DNA of 64,000 bases from Littorina saxatilis (GCF_037325665.1 NC_090255.1:5786390-5850389); one strand, 5' to 3'. Counted from the stretch's first letter, positions 19,883-30,309 are shown. The notes: generated from the letters alone by a model not told the origin. Numbers and translations are program-made.

Positions 19883-21423
19883 CTGAAGTCAAGACAGAGC
19901 CATTCCCAGCTGTGACCGAGACGACCAATTCAGCAGCTGAAGTCAAGACAGAAGCATTCCCAGCTGTGACTGAGACGAGCAGTTCAGCAGCTGAAGTGAA
20001 GACAGAGGCATTCCCAGCTGTGACCGAGACGAGCAGTTCAGCAGCTGAACTGAAGACAGAGGCATTCCCAGCTGTGACCGAGACAACCAATTCAGCAGCT
20101 GAAGTCAAGATAGAGGCATTCCCAGCTGTGACTGAGACGAGCAATTCAGCAGCTGAAGTCAAGACAGAAGAATTCCCAGCTGTGACACATACAGGAGAAA
20201 ACCAACAATGCTCAGCAACATTTGCCCAGAAACCTCATTTAGAGATCCACATGTTAACTCATACAGGAGAAAAGCTACATTTCTGCCCTTATTGTCCAGC
20301 AACATTTTCTTGGAAAGAAAGTTTAAAGTACCACATGGTAAAACATACTGGAGTATTAAAGCCACAAGTCTGTCCTCATTGTACAGCATCATTTCCTCGG
20401 AAAGAAAGTTTAAAGACCCACATGTTAACGCATACTGGAGAAAATTTGCAAAAATTGAAGCAAAAGTCACATGTCTGCCCTGAGTGTACAGCAACATTTT
20501 CTCGAAAATTAAGTTTAAAGATCCACATGTTAAAAGTAAAACATACTGGAGAAAAGCCACATGTCTGCCCTGAGTGTACATCAAAATATGCTCACAAACC
20601 GAGTTTAAAGATGAGCAATTCAGCAGCTGAAGTCAAGATAGAGGCATTCCCAGCTGTGACCGAGACGAGCAGTTCAGCAGCTGAAGTCAAGACAGAGGCA
20701 TTCCCAGCTGTGATCGAGACGACCAATTCAGCAGCTGAAGTCAAGATAGAGGCATTCCCAGCTGTGATCGAGACGACCAATTCAGCAGCTGAAGTCAAGA
20801 TAGAGGCATTCCCAGCTGTGACCGAGACGAGCAATTCAGCAGCTGAAGTCAAGACAGAGGCATTCCCAGCTGTGACCGAGACGACCAATTCAGCAGCTGA
20901 AGTCAAGACAGAGGCATTCCCAGCTGTGACCGAGACCAGCAATTCAGCAGCTGAAGTCAAGACAGAGGCATTCCCAGCTGTGACCGAGACCAGCAATTCA
21001 GCAGCTGAAGTGAAGACAGAAGAATTCCCAGCTGTGACACATACCGGAGAAAACCCACAATGCTCAGCAACATTTGCCCAGAAACCTCATTTAGAGATCC
21101 ACATGTTAACTCATACTGGAGAAAAGCTACATTTCTGCCCTTATTGTCCAGCAACATTTTCTTGGAAAGAAAGTTTAAAGTACCACATGGTAAAACATAC
21201 TGGAGTATTAAAGCCACAAGTCTGTCCTCATTGTACAGCATCATTTCCTCGGAAAGAAAGTTTAAAGACCCACATGTTAACGCATACTGGAGAAAATTTG
21301 AGAAAATTGGAGCAAAAGCCACATGTCTGCCCTGAGTGTACAGCAACATTTTCTCGAAAAAGAAGTTTAGAGATCCACATGTTAAAACATACTGGAGAAA
21401 AGCCACATGTCTGCCCTGAGTGA
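19883..21423 (+). CDS. zinc-finger gene A, last exon (repeat arrays plus degenerate C2H2 fingers)
   Basis: Acceptor TTTTTCAAC|AG ends at 19882. The exon is phase 1 and stops at 21421-21423. With exon 1 the product would be about 545 residues. It contains one N-terminal and five full 18-residue repeats (TETSNSAAEVKTEAFPAV type), then fingers, then eight more repeats and a second set of fingers. The exon is thus an in-frame internal duplication with an 852-bp period (284 codons). Per half, two fingers look canonical ('FCPYCPATFSWKESLKYH' and 'VCPHCTASFPRKESLKTH'). Others lack the first Cys ('QQCSATFAQ'), have a lengthened His spacing ('HMLKVKH') or are cut by the second array. Linkers are abnormal ('HTGVLKPQ'). 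The last finger is truncated by TGA where the first half has TGT; homology runs on to about 21490. It is probably a decaying or neofunctionalised paralogue of gene B, a nuclear DNA-binding protein. Confidence 0.75.
19885..21035 (+). repeat. 54-bp coding minisatellite, gene A (two arrays)
   Basis: Array 1 runs about 19885-20180 and array 2 about 20612-21035. The unit is GCAGCTGAAGTCAAGACAGA plus GGCATTCCCAGCTGTGACC plus GAGACGAGCAATTCA. Variation is mostly at two codons (Asn/Ser/Ile after TETS/TETT) and VKTE versus VKIE or LKTE. Confidence 0.95.
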
Positions 21424-21690
21424 ACATCAAAATTTGCTCACAAACCGAGTTTAAAGAGCCACATGTTAACGCATGCTGGAAAAAAGCCATGACCTCTGAA
21501 AATCTGGGATAATCAAATATTAAAATGGAGGTGAATTGACAGAGGTTATGAATATGAAAAGAAAATCTGAAAACTAAGATTTTTTTTTTTCTTCCCACAA
21601 ATAGCATATCATTACAAAGTACAGAAAAAATGTGCTTGTTCTTCTAATGTACATCAAGATATATTTATTATACTTGTTTAGCAACTTATG
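21424..21690 (+). other. 3' flank of gene A, conserved with gene B
   Basis: After the stop, finger homology continues for about 60 bp ('SKFAHKPSLKSHMLTH'). A shared 3' segment follows (GATAATCAAATATTAAAATGG, GAGGTTATGAATATGAAAAG) that also follows gene B at 36240-36310. No canonical AATAAA signal is seen nearby. Confidence 0.6.
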
Positions 21691-21946
21691 AACCCCGGCC
21701 GGGTCATACCTAAGACTTTAAAATTGGCAATCTAGTGGCTGCTCCGCCTGGCGTCTGGCATTATGGGGTTAGTGCTAGGACTGGTTGGTCCGGCGTCAGA
21801 ATAATGTGACTGGGTGAGACATGAAGCCTGTGCTGCGACTTCTGTCTTGTGTGAGGCGCACGTTATATGTCAAAGCAGCACCGCCCTGATATGGCCCTTC
21901 GTGGTCGGCTGGGCGTTAAGCAAACAAACAAACAAACAAACAAACA
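21691..21946 (+). mobile_element. tRNA-derived SINE, 5'-truncated
   Basis: Starts inside the tRNA head (GAACCCCGGCCGGGTCATAC) and runs to the CCGCCCTGATATGGCCCTTC/GCGTTAAGC(AAAC)n tail. Same family as 22052-22360. Confidence 0.9.
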
Positions 21947-22051
21947 AACTTTGCGTCAGTTACTCCAACCCAACTATTTTTTAAATTTTTTTTTTTTTAA
22001 TATTTTTCAAACAAAAACATTTATCTTTTTATCCCCCTCAAAGTAAATTAC

Positions 22052-22360
22052 CGGCACTGTTGGCCTAGTGGTAAGGCGTCCGCCCCGTGATCGGGAGGTC
22101 GTGGGTTCGAACCCCGGCCGGGTCATACCTAAGACTTTAAAATTGGCAATCTAGTGGCTGCTCCGCCTGACGTCTGGCATTATGGGGTTAGTGCTCGGAC
22201 TGGTTGGTCCAGTGTCAGAATAATGTGACTGGGTATAACATGAAGCCTGTGCTCCGACTTCTGCCTTGTGTGTGGCGCATGTTAAATGTCAAAGCAGCAC
22301 CGCCCTGATATGGCCCTTCTTGGCGGCTGGGCGTTAAGCAAATTTACAAACAAACAAACA
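22052..22360 (+). mobile_element. tRNA-derived SINE, full length
   Basis: ACCGGCACTGTTGGCCTAGT with TGGCCTAGTGG (box A-like) and GGTTCGAACCC (perfect box B) head the element. The body and (AAAC)n tail are as in the copy at 10646-11035. It sits within the unit 2 copy of the left duplicated block, so it inserted after or during unit formation. Confidence 0.92.
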
Positions 22361-22733
22361 CTATAGTGATCCGAGATACTATAATTTCAGCTATTGGTGA
22401 TCTCGCCTGTGATCAAAGCTACTGGATTAAAAAACAAAAATGATCAGAGATAAAAATGTATGATGTGGGATAAGGCTCTTCCCATGGTTACTGTGTGTAA
22501 ATATATGTAATTGTAAGTACCCTGTCTCCGTTTTCAATGAATCAGGTTTTAGGAAGTGATGCAGCTCAAATTGCCTGCTGCACGTGAATTTAGCAGGACA
22601 GAGCAGCTGTAAAGAAATATTTCTGTTTTTGTTTTAAATAATTAAAGTGCTTGCCAAAAAAAAGTTGTTCCTTTCATCAGTTACTTAGAATACAAACATC
22701 ACTTTTGATGCATGTTTGTTTGTTTGCGCATAG

Positions 22734-22782
<49 letters not shown>

Positions 22783-23265
22783 AGTGTGTGTGTGTGTCTG
22801 TCTGTGTGTGTGTCTGTCTGTGTGTGTGTCTGTGTCTGTGTCTCTGGTGTGTCTGTGTCTCTGTGTGTGTCTCTGTGTGTGTCTCTGTGTGTGTCTCTGT
22901 GTGTGTCTCTGTGTGTGTCTCTGTGTGTGTCTCTGTGTGTGTCTCTGTGTGTGTCTGTGTGTGTGTGTGTGATCATAATGTTACTATACCTTCTCCTTTC
23001 TCTTTCTGGAACACCCACACTTATTTGGCGAAACAGGGTTATTTGAGTCAAAAGGGAAGCTAACTTAAAATCAAAAATAGCACTATTACAGTTCTTTTGG
23101 TTTGACATTAAGTTTAGCAAGAAATTCATTTACAAATTTGCAGTTTCATTCAGGTGTAAAAATCATCTCCAGTCCACATACTACACATGGCACACAGAAC
23201 AAAATATTTTGGGTTTGAAAACATGAATGCATACATGCAGTGTAAACTCGACATGAATCTTTTCG
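22361..23265. repeat. segmental duplication, unit 2, left and TG blocks
   Basis: Aligns with 790-1352 plus 3806-4740 of unit 1 and 39050-39660 of unit 3. It lacks the 2.45-kb TTAA insertion and the 478-bp retroposon seen in unit 1, showing both empty sites. No gene. Confidence 0.8.
22735..22972. repeat. expanded TG/(TGTGTGTCTC)n microsatellite, unit 2
   Basis: A TG run gives way to about ten copies of a 10-bp GTGTGTCTCT unit and back to TG. Long cysteine/valine ORFs over it are artefacts. Confidence 0.95.
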
Positions 23266-24146
23266 TTTTTACATTTAGTCAAGTTATGACTAAATGTTTT
23301 AACATCGAGGGGGGAATCAAGACGAGGGTCGTGGTGTATGTGTGTGTGTCTGTGTGTGTGTCTGTGTGTGTGTGTGTGTGTGTAGAGCGATTCAGACTAA
23401 ACTACTGGACCGATCTTTATGAAATTTGACATGAGAGTTCCTGGGTATGAAATCCCCGAACTTTTTTTTCATTTTTTTGATAAATGTCTTTGATGACGTC
23501 ATATCCGGCTTTTCGTGAAAGTTGAGGCGGCACTGTCACGCCCTCATTTTTCAACCAAATTGATTGAAATTTTGGTCAAGCAATCTTCGACGAAGCCCGG
23601 ACTTCGGTATTGCATTTCAGCTTGGTGGCTTAAAAATTAATTAATGACTTTGGTCATTAAAAATCAGAAAATTGTAAAAAAAAATATAAAAAAATTATAA
23701 AACGATCCAAATTTACGTTCATCTTATTCTCCATCATTTTCTGATTCCAAAAACATATAAATATCTTATATTTGGATTAAAAACAAGCTCTGAAAATTAA
23801 ATATATAAAAATTATTATCAAAATTAAATTGTCGAAATCAATTTAAAAACACTTTCATCTTATTCCTTGTCGATTCCTGATTCCAAAAACATATAGATAT
23901 GATATGTTTGGATTAAAAACACGCTCAGAAAGTTAAAACAAAGAGAGGTACAGAAAAGCGTGCTATCCTTCTTAGTGCAACTACTACCCCGCTCTTCTTG
24001 TCAATTTCACTGCCTTTGCCATGAGCGGTGGACTGACGATGCTACGAGTATACGGTCTTGCTGAAAAATGGCATTGCGTTCAGTTTCATTCTGTGAGTTC
24101 GACAGCTACTTGACTAAATGTATTTTCGCCTTACGCGACTTGTTTT
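23266..24146 (+). mobile_element. ATTTAGTCAAG-family non-autonomous element, full length (~880 bp)
   Basis: Starts TTTTTACATTTAGTCAAGTT with a palindromic start (ACATTTAGTCAAG...TGACTAAATGT) and ends CTTGACTAAATGTATTTTCG then CTTACGCGACTTGTTTT. ATTTAGTCAAG and CTTGACTAAAT are inverted near the two ends. A TG run, AGAGCGATTCAGA and GATGACGTCATATCCGGC lie in the left third. Units 1 and 3 show uninterrupted sequence here (CATGAATCTTTTTTTTTCAG near 4741). No coding capacity. Confidence 0.85.
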
Positions 24147-24254
24147 AAGCTAAGACTGGGAAGCACATCTCTGTCACTGCACACCACCATGAGGGACAAC
24201 CACACACATATTCTTGCAAAAATTCCCCAAGAAAAATATATGATTATATGAATA

Positions 24255-24430
24255 ATACAGTTTATTTTAGAGCCCCAGTATGTCTCAAATCACAAATGGT
24301 TTACAAAACGATTTAAATCTTCTGATAAATAAAAGCAGTTCTAACCTTATGGAACACACTTGTAAAGAGCTTCGAGCTGTGGAGAAGCACTATATAAATG
24401 TCCATTATTATTATTATCTTTCTTATTATT
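24255..24430 (+). mobile_element. LINE-type 3' end with (ATT)n tail
   Basis: Ends GAGCTGTGGAGAAGCACTAT, ATAAATGTCCATTATTATTA, as at 5095-5215. The preceding 100 bp (CTTCTGATAAATAAAAGCAG and so on) may be its 3' UTR. It is heavily 5'-truncated. Confidence 0.6.
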
Positions 24431-24444
24431 ATTTAAAAAAAAAA

Positions 24445-24587
24445 GTTATTGAGACATCCCAGTGCACTAAGGGATTTATAGAGCAAATCGAGAAAATTCA
24501 ATATTGAACAAAGCGCATAGCGCTGAGTAATGAATTTTCTCGATTTGCTCTATAAATCCCTTGGTGCACTGGGATTGTTTCAATAAC
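24445..24587. mobile_element. foldback MITE (143 bp)
   Basis: Near-perfect inverted arms of about 60 bp: GTTATTGAGACATCCCAGTG onward and its complement ending TGGGATTGTTTCAATAAC, with GGGATTTATAGAGCAAATCG shared in both arms. A ~30-bp loop holds GCGCATAGCGCT. It is predicted to fold into one long hairpin. Confidence 0.85.
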
Positions 24588-26396
24588 GATATTGTCGGTA
24601 CCGCCAGAGAAAAAAGAAGACACAACACGCACATTTTGCTACGCGCATTTGAATAGGCATAACTATGTGGTCAGGTCGTAGAAGATCTACTTTTGTGTGG
24701 GCTGTCTCAAGTGTGTCGTGCTTTCATCACACGCAAACTCTTGTTTAAATTTCTGTTGGTAAATTCCAGTGTAGCGTTAAGCTAAACAGTGATGATCTCT
24801 CAGAGAGAACTCATTTGAACTCGGAGAAAGGACTGTGTCACAAGTTCTTAGTTATTTGCGATTCGAAACCTCAAGTCGAGCTTCGATGGATTGACTGTGC
24901 AGAGTGACTCCCCTTGAATTGGCTAATGTGAAAGGCGCCACGCTAAATCCTATGCCACATCCATCTTTTAAATTATGTTAGTCCAAATCTGTTCCAGATC
25001 TAGCTTTTTTGTTGTTGCTCTTTTTTGATCGGTAAAGTTTTACAAGTTTGATAGTTTTTAGGTTTTATTTAGTTATTAATTTTACACCAAATATGTGTAA
25101 AATACATTCAAGGTTCATTCAGAATATGTAGGAAGATTTTGCTGTAAGAATCTTGTGCGCTTCCTGTTCCGGCGCTTCCGGTCTGCCATTTTTCAGGATC
25201 AGGATCAGGAATTTTACGCAGCTTGGAACCTTTTTAGGTTATTTGCGCGACGGCATGAGCCACAGGTTTTTGTTCCATCAATACGCACAAAGGCCATCAT
25301 TGGGTAAATATTGTTTAATTTGTTTCTATTGTTAATTTTCTGTTCAGGAATAATTATATTAGTCTTGTAGTAGGGAAAATTGTATTGTTTTGTACGTTTT
25401 TTGGTACGGCCTTTCACCATGTGATCATGTGGTGTTTCAGTGTTCGCCATGTATGACATGCGCACTTTTGCAAAGTTCATTTTACTGTTTAATTAGTGGT
25501 TAGTGTGTCAAATTCAAGTAAGAGTGGTATTTTTTTTGTTGAACATGTCTGTCTTTTATTTAAAGTGTATGGAAATACATTTGTCTCGTCGCGATATAAC
25601 CTTCGTGGTTGAAAACGACGTTAAACACCAAATAAAGAAAGAAATACATTTGTGCCAAAGATAACGCTGCACAGTTATTTTGTTTTTAACCATTTTCTAG
25701 TCAACAGTATGTTTACCTGTGATTCAGAATACGTTTTTTGGTTTGTTTTGTTATTCCTTTTTGTGTTAAAGTGTGTAAGAGATGAAAGTAATGGTCAGAG
25801 CTCTTTTTTTAAGTTGGTAGAATTCTTATTGTCTCCCTTTAAGTGCAACAGAATAGTTTCCCAAATGACAAGTGTTATAGGTTGTTTCCCTTTCTTTTTT
25901 GTAGTGTCAGTGTAATGTTAGTAGTTACTGTTCATTATTAGTATGGTTGAACTTGAGTGATTCTTATGTCACATTGGTTTTAGTTTGACGGTGCAGTTCA
26001 ACTACTCATCAGTTCTGCCAGGCTTTGTTTTGTGCGGCTGTGACAGCTCTGGTACTAAATATGAACGGTAAGAATGCTCTGAACCCTACACGTATTATAT
26101 CCCCATCGTTTTTTCCTTCACATTTGCTGAGTGGGGTTTATGTCGTCTGCTAGGCTAGGGCAATCGAACGCGGCATTCCAAAAACAAAAATTGCTCGTCA
26201 CGTTGCACTGAGTCTGCACGCATGAGGCAAGCTGGTAATAAGATATGGTACAGACGTTCTAAACCCTACACGTTTTCGATTCCGATTGTTCTTGCCTTGA
26301 AATAATAATTCGGAAACCATTCATTTACTGAACTGATGCAGTCGTATTTCAGTGTAATCTAGTCTGCTACGTATATATTCCAAATGCTGTTCTAGC
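24588..26396. other. stretch without a recognisable gene
   Basis: 1.8 kb of AT-rich intergenic DNA in unit 2. The block that holds exon 1 in units 1 and 3 is missing here. It contains one SINE tail (25585-25640) and nothing else I can support. Confidence 0.5.
25585..25640 (+). mobile_element. 56-bp SINE tail-only insertion with 13-bp target-site duplication
   Basis: GAAATACATTTGT at 25572-25584 and 25641-25653 bounds CTCGTCGCGATATAACCTTC to AAATAAAGAAA. Confidence 0.92.
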
Positions 26397-27062
26397 TGGT
26401 ACCCAGTCAACACACAATATCGGTCTGATATCGGATTTGACCGGATATCTCGGACCAAGCTGACCGATATCGGTCCGATATCGGATTCCAAGTTTTCTCA
26501 TGAGATTAACGTTAAATTATTGTTAACTTTTTACAATAATTTAACGTTAATTAAAACAAAACCATAATATAACGTTAAATTAAAGTTAATTTTACGTTTA
26601 CGGCTAATGTCAGTTTTACCAAATAAAAAGCATAATATAATGGTTAGATTAACGTTATTTAAACATGTGGTTTTTTTACGTTGAGTGCGAAAATAAAAAG
26701 AACCAAAATAAAACTCTTTATTGAGATTTTTATTTTAATTTTTTTTTCTTCCTCGGACCAAGATATTCTGATATCGGTCCGATATTGGATTCCAAGTTTT
26801 CACATCATCGCCAATACAATCCCAGCCAGCACACCGATATTGGCCCGATATCAGACCAATATCGGATACGATATCGGGTCGATATCAGACCGATATCAGA
26901 TTGCAAATCGGGTCGATATTTGATTCCAACATTGGACCGATATCAGTCCGATATAGAGAATCGATATCGGCCTAATATCGGATCCCGATATCGGACCGAT
27001 ATCAGATTGCAAATCAGGTCGATGCCTGTCGGGTCGATATCGGATTCCGACATTGGTTTTAT
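26397..27062. repeat. GATATCGG-word repeat with TAACGTTA palindromes
   Basis: Dense, irregular copies of CGATATCGG(A/T)CCGATATC-type words occur at 26415-26480 and 26760-27060. An AT-rich middle (about 26500-26660) is rich in TTAACGTTA palindromes. Two similar entry words (CCCAGTCAACACACAATATCG near 26402; CCCAGCCAGCACACCGATAT near 26821) suggest two elements or a tandem copy. Related GATATCGG-rich elements occur in many eukaryotes. The IS-D-R-Y-Q peptide reading is a repeat artefact. Confidence 0.7.
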
Positions 27063-27342
27063 GGCTTAAAATGTCATGGCTAACGTTAATTTAATGTTTT
27101 ATGACTAACGCTTATTTAATGTTAAAATAATGTTTTAAGCCAACAAATAACAAGAACACTTGCAAACATAAGCATGCTATCAAACAAAAAGTTTTAAAAA
27201 CAGCTTATTGGAAATGTTAAGAGTGAAAAAATAAGCAACATTTCAGCAGTGAACTCGATGCTGGCTTTTGATCTTGTTGTATTACTTCCAGAGAGCATAA
27301 AAGCTGTTGATTTTTAATCTCTGTCTGATTGGAAGTGTACAT

Positions 27343-27703
27343 GGACGGGCGCTGTGGCGGGGTGGTAAGACGTCAGCCTCTTAATCGGAAGGTCGAGGGT
27401 TCGAATCCCGGCCGCCTGGTGGGTTAAGTGTGGCGATTTTTCTGATCTCCCAGGTCAACTTATGTGCAGACCTGCTAGTGGCTTATTCCCCTTCGTGTGT
27501 ACACGCCAAGCACAAGACCAGCTGCGCACGGAAAAGATCCTGTAATCAATGTCAGAGTTCGATGGGTTATAGAAACACTAAAATACTAAACATGCATCCC
27601 CTGAAAGCGGAGTATGGCTGCCTTGATGGCGGGGTAAAAACGGCCATACACGTAAAATTCAAGTGGGAGTTTCACTCCCACGAACCCAGAAGAAGAAGAA
27701 GAA
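27343..27703 (+). mobile_element. second tRNA-derived SINE family (GAAGAA tail), full length, with 12-bp target-site duplication
   Basis: GGAAGTGTACAT at 27331-27342 and 27704-27715 brackets a 361-bp element. The head is GGCGCTGTGGCGGGGTGGTA (box A-like) and GGTCGAGGGTTCGAATCCCG (box B). The body has GTGCAGACCTGCTAGTGGC and GATGGGTTATAGAAACAC, and the tail is (GAA)n. Other copies: 42068-42456, 47608-47925, 58604-58991, 61815-61945, 63380-63618. Confidence 0.93.
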
Positions 27704-28008
27704 GGAAGTGTACATAATAACATGAAACAAAACAAAAGACAAATAAATAAAACCATGAGAAATATGTTGTGAGAATTATGTTCTAAACATTTATTCATTT
27801 CCATGATATACATTTAAAAAAACACACACCATAAAACCATGATAAAAGTGTCGGAAGTTGAATCAGTTCTAAAGTTTCTGGAAGTGAGTTTGGATACATG
27901 TATCCCACTTTTAGGTTCTGTACCTAGAAATTTACCAATTCTATTCCATCTTTTGGGTTTAAAAAAAAAAAGTCTTCGCACAGCTAGGTATCTTGTACAT
28001 GTATCCGA

Positions 28009-28462
28009 ATGATGCCAGAGACACAAGGAAAGATGAGGTTATTTGCAACACCACCAGCAGAGGAAGAAGTCATTCATTTTGCAGCAGCAGATAAAAGAAT
28101 TGTTGAATTTGAAGCAGAAGCAGACACAGAATTTGTTGAATTTGTAGCGTCATCTGCAGACAAAGAAGTTGTTGAATTTACAGCAGACGATATACTTGTT
28201 AAATCTGCAGCAGCAAACGAAGAAGTCATTCACTTTGCAGCAGCGCCAGACAACAAGAATTGTTGAATTCGAAGCAGGAGCAGACAGAGAAGTTGTTGAG
28301 TTTGCAGCAGCAGCAGCAGACAAAGAAGTTGTTGCATTTGCAGCAGACGATATACTTGTTAAATCTGCAGCACCAGCCATGGAAAAAGTTGTTGATACAA
28401 CCAGTGCAGACGATGGCATGTCTGCAATAGGATACTTTGAAGATCTGCTCCAATTGCTATGA
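28009..28462 (+). other. tandemly duplicated acidic/alanine-rich reading frame, unknown
   Basis: Two ~55-codon repeats: 'EEVIHFAAADKRIVEFEAEA' ... 'DKEVVEFTADDILVKSAAAN', then 'EEVIHFAAAPDN', 'RIVEFEAGADREVVEFAAAA', 'DKEVVAFAADDILVKSAA', 'MEKVVDTTSADDG' and a stop near 28460. The two halves sit in different frames, separated by one frameshift near 28262. Amino-acid changes preserve the hydrophobic/acidic pattern. It lies in unit 2 between the TG block and gene B. It may be a decayed repetitive coding exon or a minisatellite with a coding-like look. No family recognised. Confidence 0.35.
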
Positions 28463-28661
28463 CACCTGCAAAGACAGAGAATGCAACAATCTTAAAACAT
28501 AAAGAATTCAGTGTGATTTGAGAACTTCAGTGTAAACACTATAATTATGTCTTCTTTGTTAATGCTCTTTGCTAAATATAGAACTGAAGGTAAATAGGTT
28601 TAAATTGTCTTTGCATTATGCCAGTATTTGTTGAATTTACTTGTGTGTATATATATATATA

Positions 28662-30277
28662 CACTACTCAAAAGAATTCAAGGGCCACTCAGTTGGTCAT
28701 TCACCATTCAAAGCAATTAAGACAAACAACAGATAACATATATCAGAAGTTTAATTTATTCACTTGTTGTTCGATCGGTTACAATTTCATTAACAAACAC
28801 GAATTATTCATCGAGAAAACTTCATTTGAATGGACATACCCCCATTTTCAAAATTCAGAACAGAGAGCAGTTGGAATCACAAGAGTCAATAACGAGTGTG
28901 ATCTCCATTGGCATTGATGCAGTCCAGGCAACGCTGACACATGGACCTGACCAATGTCTGAAGAGTGTTCTGAGGGATCGCCTGCCACTCCTGCTGCAGA
29001 GTGTGGAACAGGACGTTGAGGTTTGGTGGAGGAGGATGATTCGCTCGAATCAGTCGCCCCAGGACATCCCAAAGTTGCTCGATTGGGTTCAGATCGGGCG
29101 AACGGTAGGGCCAGTCCATCCTGATAACTTGCTGCTGCTGCAGAAAGTTATTGACGACCCGAGCTCTATGCGCAGGCGCGTTGTCGTCTTGCAGTGTGGC
29201 ACCTGGTCCGATGGCCTGAAGGACTGGTATGGCTATGGGACGCAGAATGTCATCCCTGTATGCGATGCCAGTCAGGTTGCCTTGGACACGGTGTAGGGGT
29301 GTCCTGTGGTGAAGACTGAATCCACCCCACACCATCAGGGAGCCGCCACCATGTCTGTCGTGCTCCAGAACGGTAGCGTTGCTGAAGCGCTCTCTAGGAC
29401 GTCTCCAGACGCGAATTCGGCCGTCGTTGAAGGACAGCGTGTAGCGAGACTCGTCGGAGAAGAGCACCCTGGACCACTGCTGCCTTGTCCACGCCAGATG
29501 ACGCCGGGTCCAGGCCAGACGAGCTGCACGATGAGCCCTAGTGAGTGGAGGTCGTACCGCTCGCCGCCTTGATCGCATGTTCACCTCGTGCAGACGGTTG
29601 CGATCAGTTTGGTCACTGACCAGGATGTTGGTGGCTGTTCGCAGTTGCCCCCTGAGCGTGTTTGCAGTGGCGGTTCTGTTACGCAGGGCTGACACGATGA
29701 CGTAGCGGTCTTCTCTCCTGGTCGTCATTCGTAGGCGCCCAGCCCTCCTTGGTTCTTGCACACTTCCGGTGTTGTTGAAGCGGTCTCTCAGCCTCTGTAT
29801 GACAGAATGTGTCACTTGCAGTCGCCTGCCAACTTCCCGCACTGCTAAGCCTTCCTGGAGCCAGGCCACGGCCATCCCTCTGTCAGCATCACTCAGTCGG
29901 CGTCTTGGGGGCATGGTTAAAAATGCTCAAGAAACGTGGCCTTAAATACCCCTTGGTCTGCAACACTGGTTGACGTCTGCTCACAAAAGCTACGGTTTGC
30001 ACGTGCATTGCAGTTTTGAGTCTGCGCAGGTGTGCTGCGTCAGCTAGACGCGTTTCAAAAGTTGGCATTTTCACGTCAATTTAGCGTTTCTTCTGTGGCC
30101 CCGTGTAGCACTTTGAATAAATGCTCATCTGAACCCTTTTCAAAAACACGTTGTCTTGAACATTGCGTGACACTGTTTGTTGCTTATTTGGCAAAAAACC
30201 CACATTTTTTTCAGTCTGCACTTTTTGTTCAAACCATGTCAAAAATGACACTGGCCCTTGAATTATTTTGAGTAGTG
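28662..30277 (-). mobile_element. Tc1-like DNA transposon, apparently complete
   Basis: Terminal inverted repeats CACTACTCAAAAGAATTCAA and, at the right, the complement of CACTACTCAAAATAATTCAA. TA dinucleotides flank both ends (28660-28661 and 30278-30279). 1,616 bp with a single uninterrupted transposase on the minus strand. The two TIRs differ at very few positions, consistent with recent activity. Confidence 0.95.
28886..29914 (-). CDS. Tc1-like transposase, DD34E, intact frame
   Basis: 342 codons, the usual Tc1 length. It starts 'MPPRRRLSDADRGMAVAWLQ'. The N-terminal paired-like helix-turn-helices run about residues 1-110 ('VREVGRRLQVTHSVIQRLRD'; GRPR-like 'RRAGRLRMTTRREDRY'). Catalytic residues: Asp in 'VLFSDESRYTL', Asp in 'LQDDNAPAHRAR', and Glu in 'SPDLNPIEQLWDVLG', 34 residues after the second Asp. 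It cuts and pastes its own element at TA sites in the nucleus. The stop follows 'NANGDHTRY'. No stops or frameshifts are seen. The start is set by the first Met, 'MPPRRRLS', matching other Tc1 proteins. Expression needs a host promoter or its own TIR promoter. Confidence 0.95.
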   Translation of the reverse strand: MPPRRRLSDADRGMAVAWLQEGLAVREVGRRLQVTHSVIQRLRDRFNNTGSVQEPRRAGRLRMTTRREDRYVIVSALRNRTATANTLRGQLRTATNILVSDQTDRNRLHEVNMRSRRRAVRPPLTRAHRAARLAWTRRHLAWTRQQWSRVLFSDESRYTLSFNDGRIRVWRRPRERFSNATVLEHDRHGGGSLMVWGGFSLHHRTPLHRVQGNLTGIAYRDDILRPIAIPVLQAIGPGATLQDDNAPAHRARVVNNFLQQQQVIRMDWPYRSPDLNPIEQLWDVLGRLIRANHPPPPNLNVLFHTLQQEWQAIPQNTLQTLVRSMCQRCLDCINANGDHTRY

Positions 30278-30309
30278 TATATGCTAACTTTGGTAGCATT
30301 CTTCTGTGA

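Noticed and set aside
19788-20996. Minus-strand frames reading 'SAAELLVSVTAGNASV' repeats
   Set aside because: Shadow of the coding repeat in gene A; no independent start, domain or flank conservation.
22052-22130. tRNA genes at the SINE heads (also 10650, 27350, 42440 and 58610)
   Set aside because: Box A and B are present but the intact cloverleaf is not convincing and each is fused to a SINE body and tail.
22651-23129. Cys/Val/Ser and His/Thr-rich ORFs
   Set aside because: Translations of TG/TCTC microsatellite only.
28886-29572. Plus-strand ORFs over the Tc1 element at 28.8-29.6 kb
   Set aside because: Antisense to the intact transposase.
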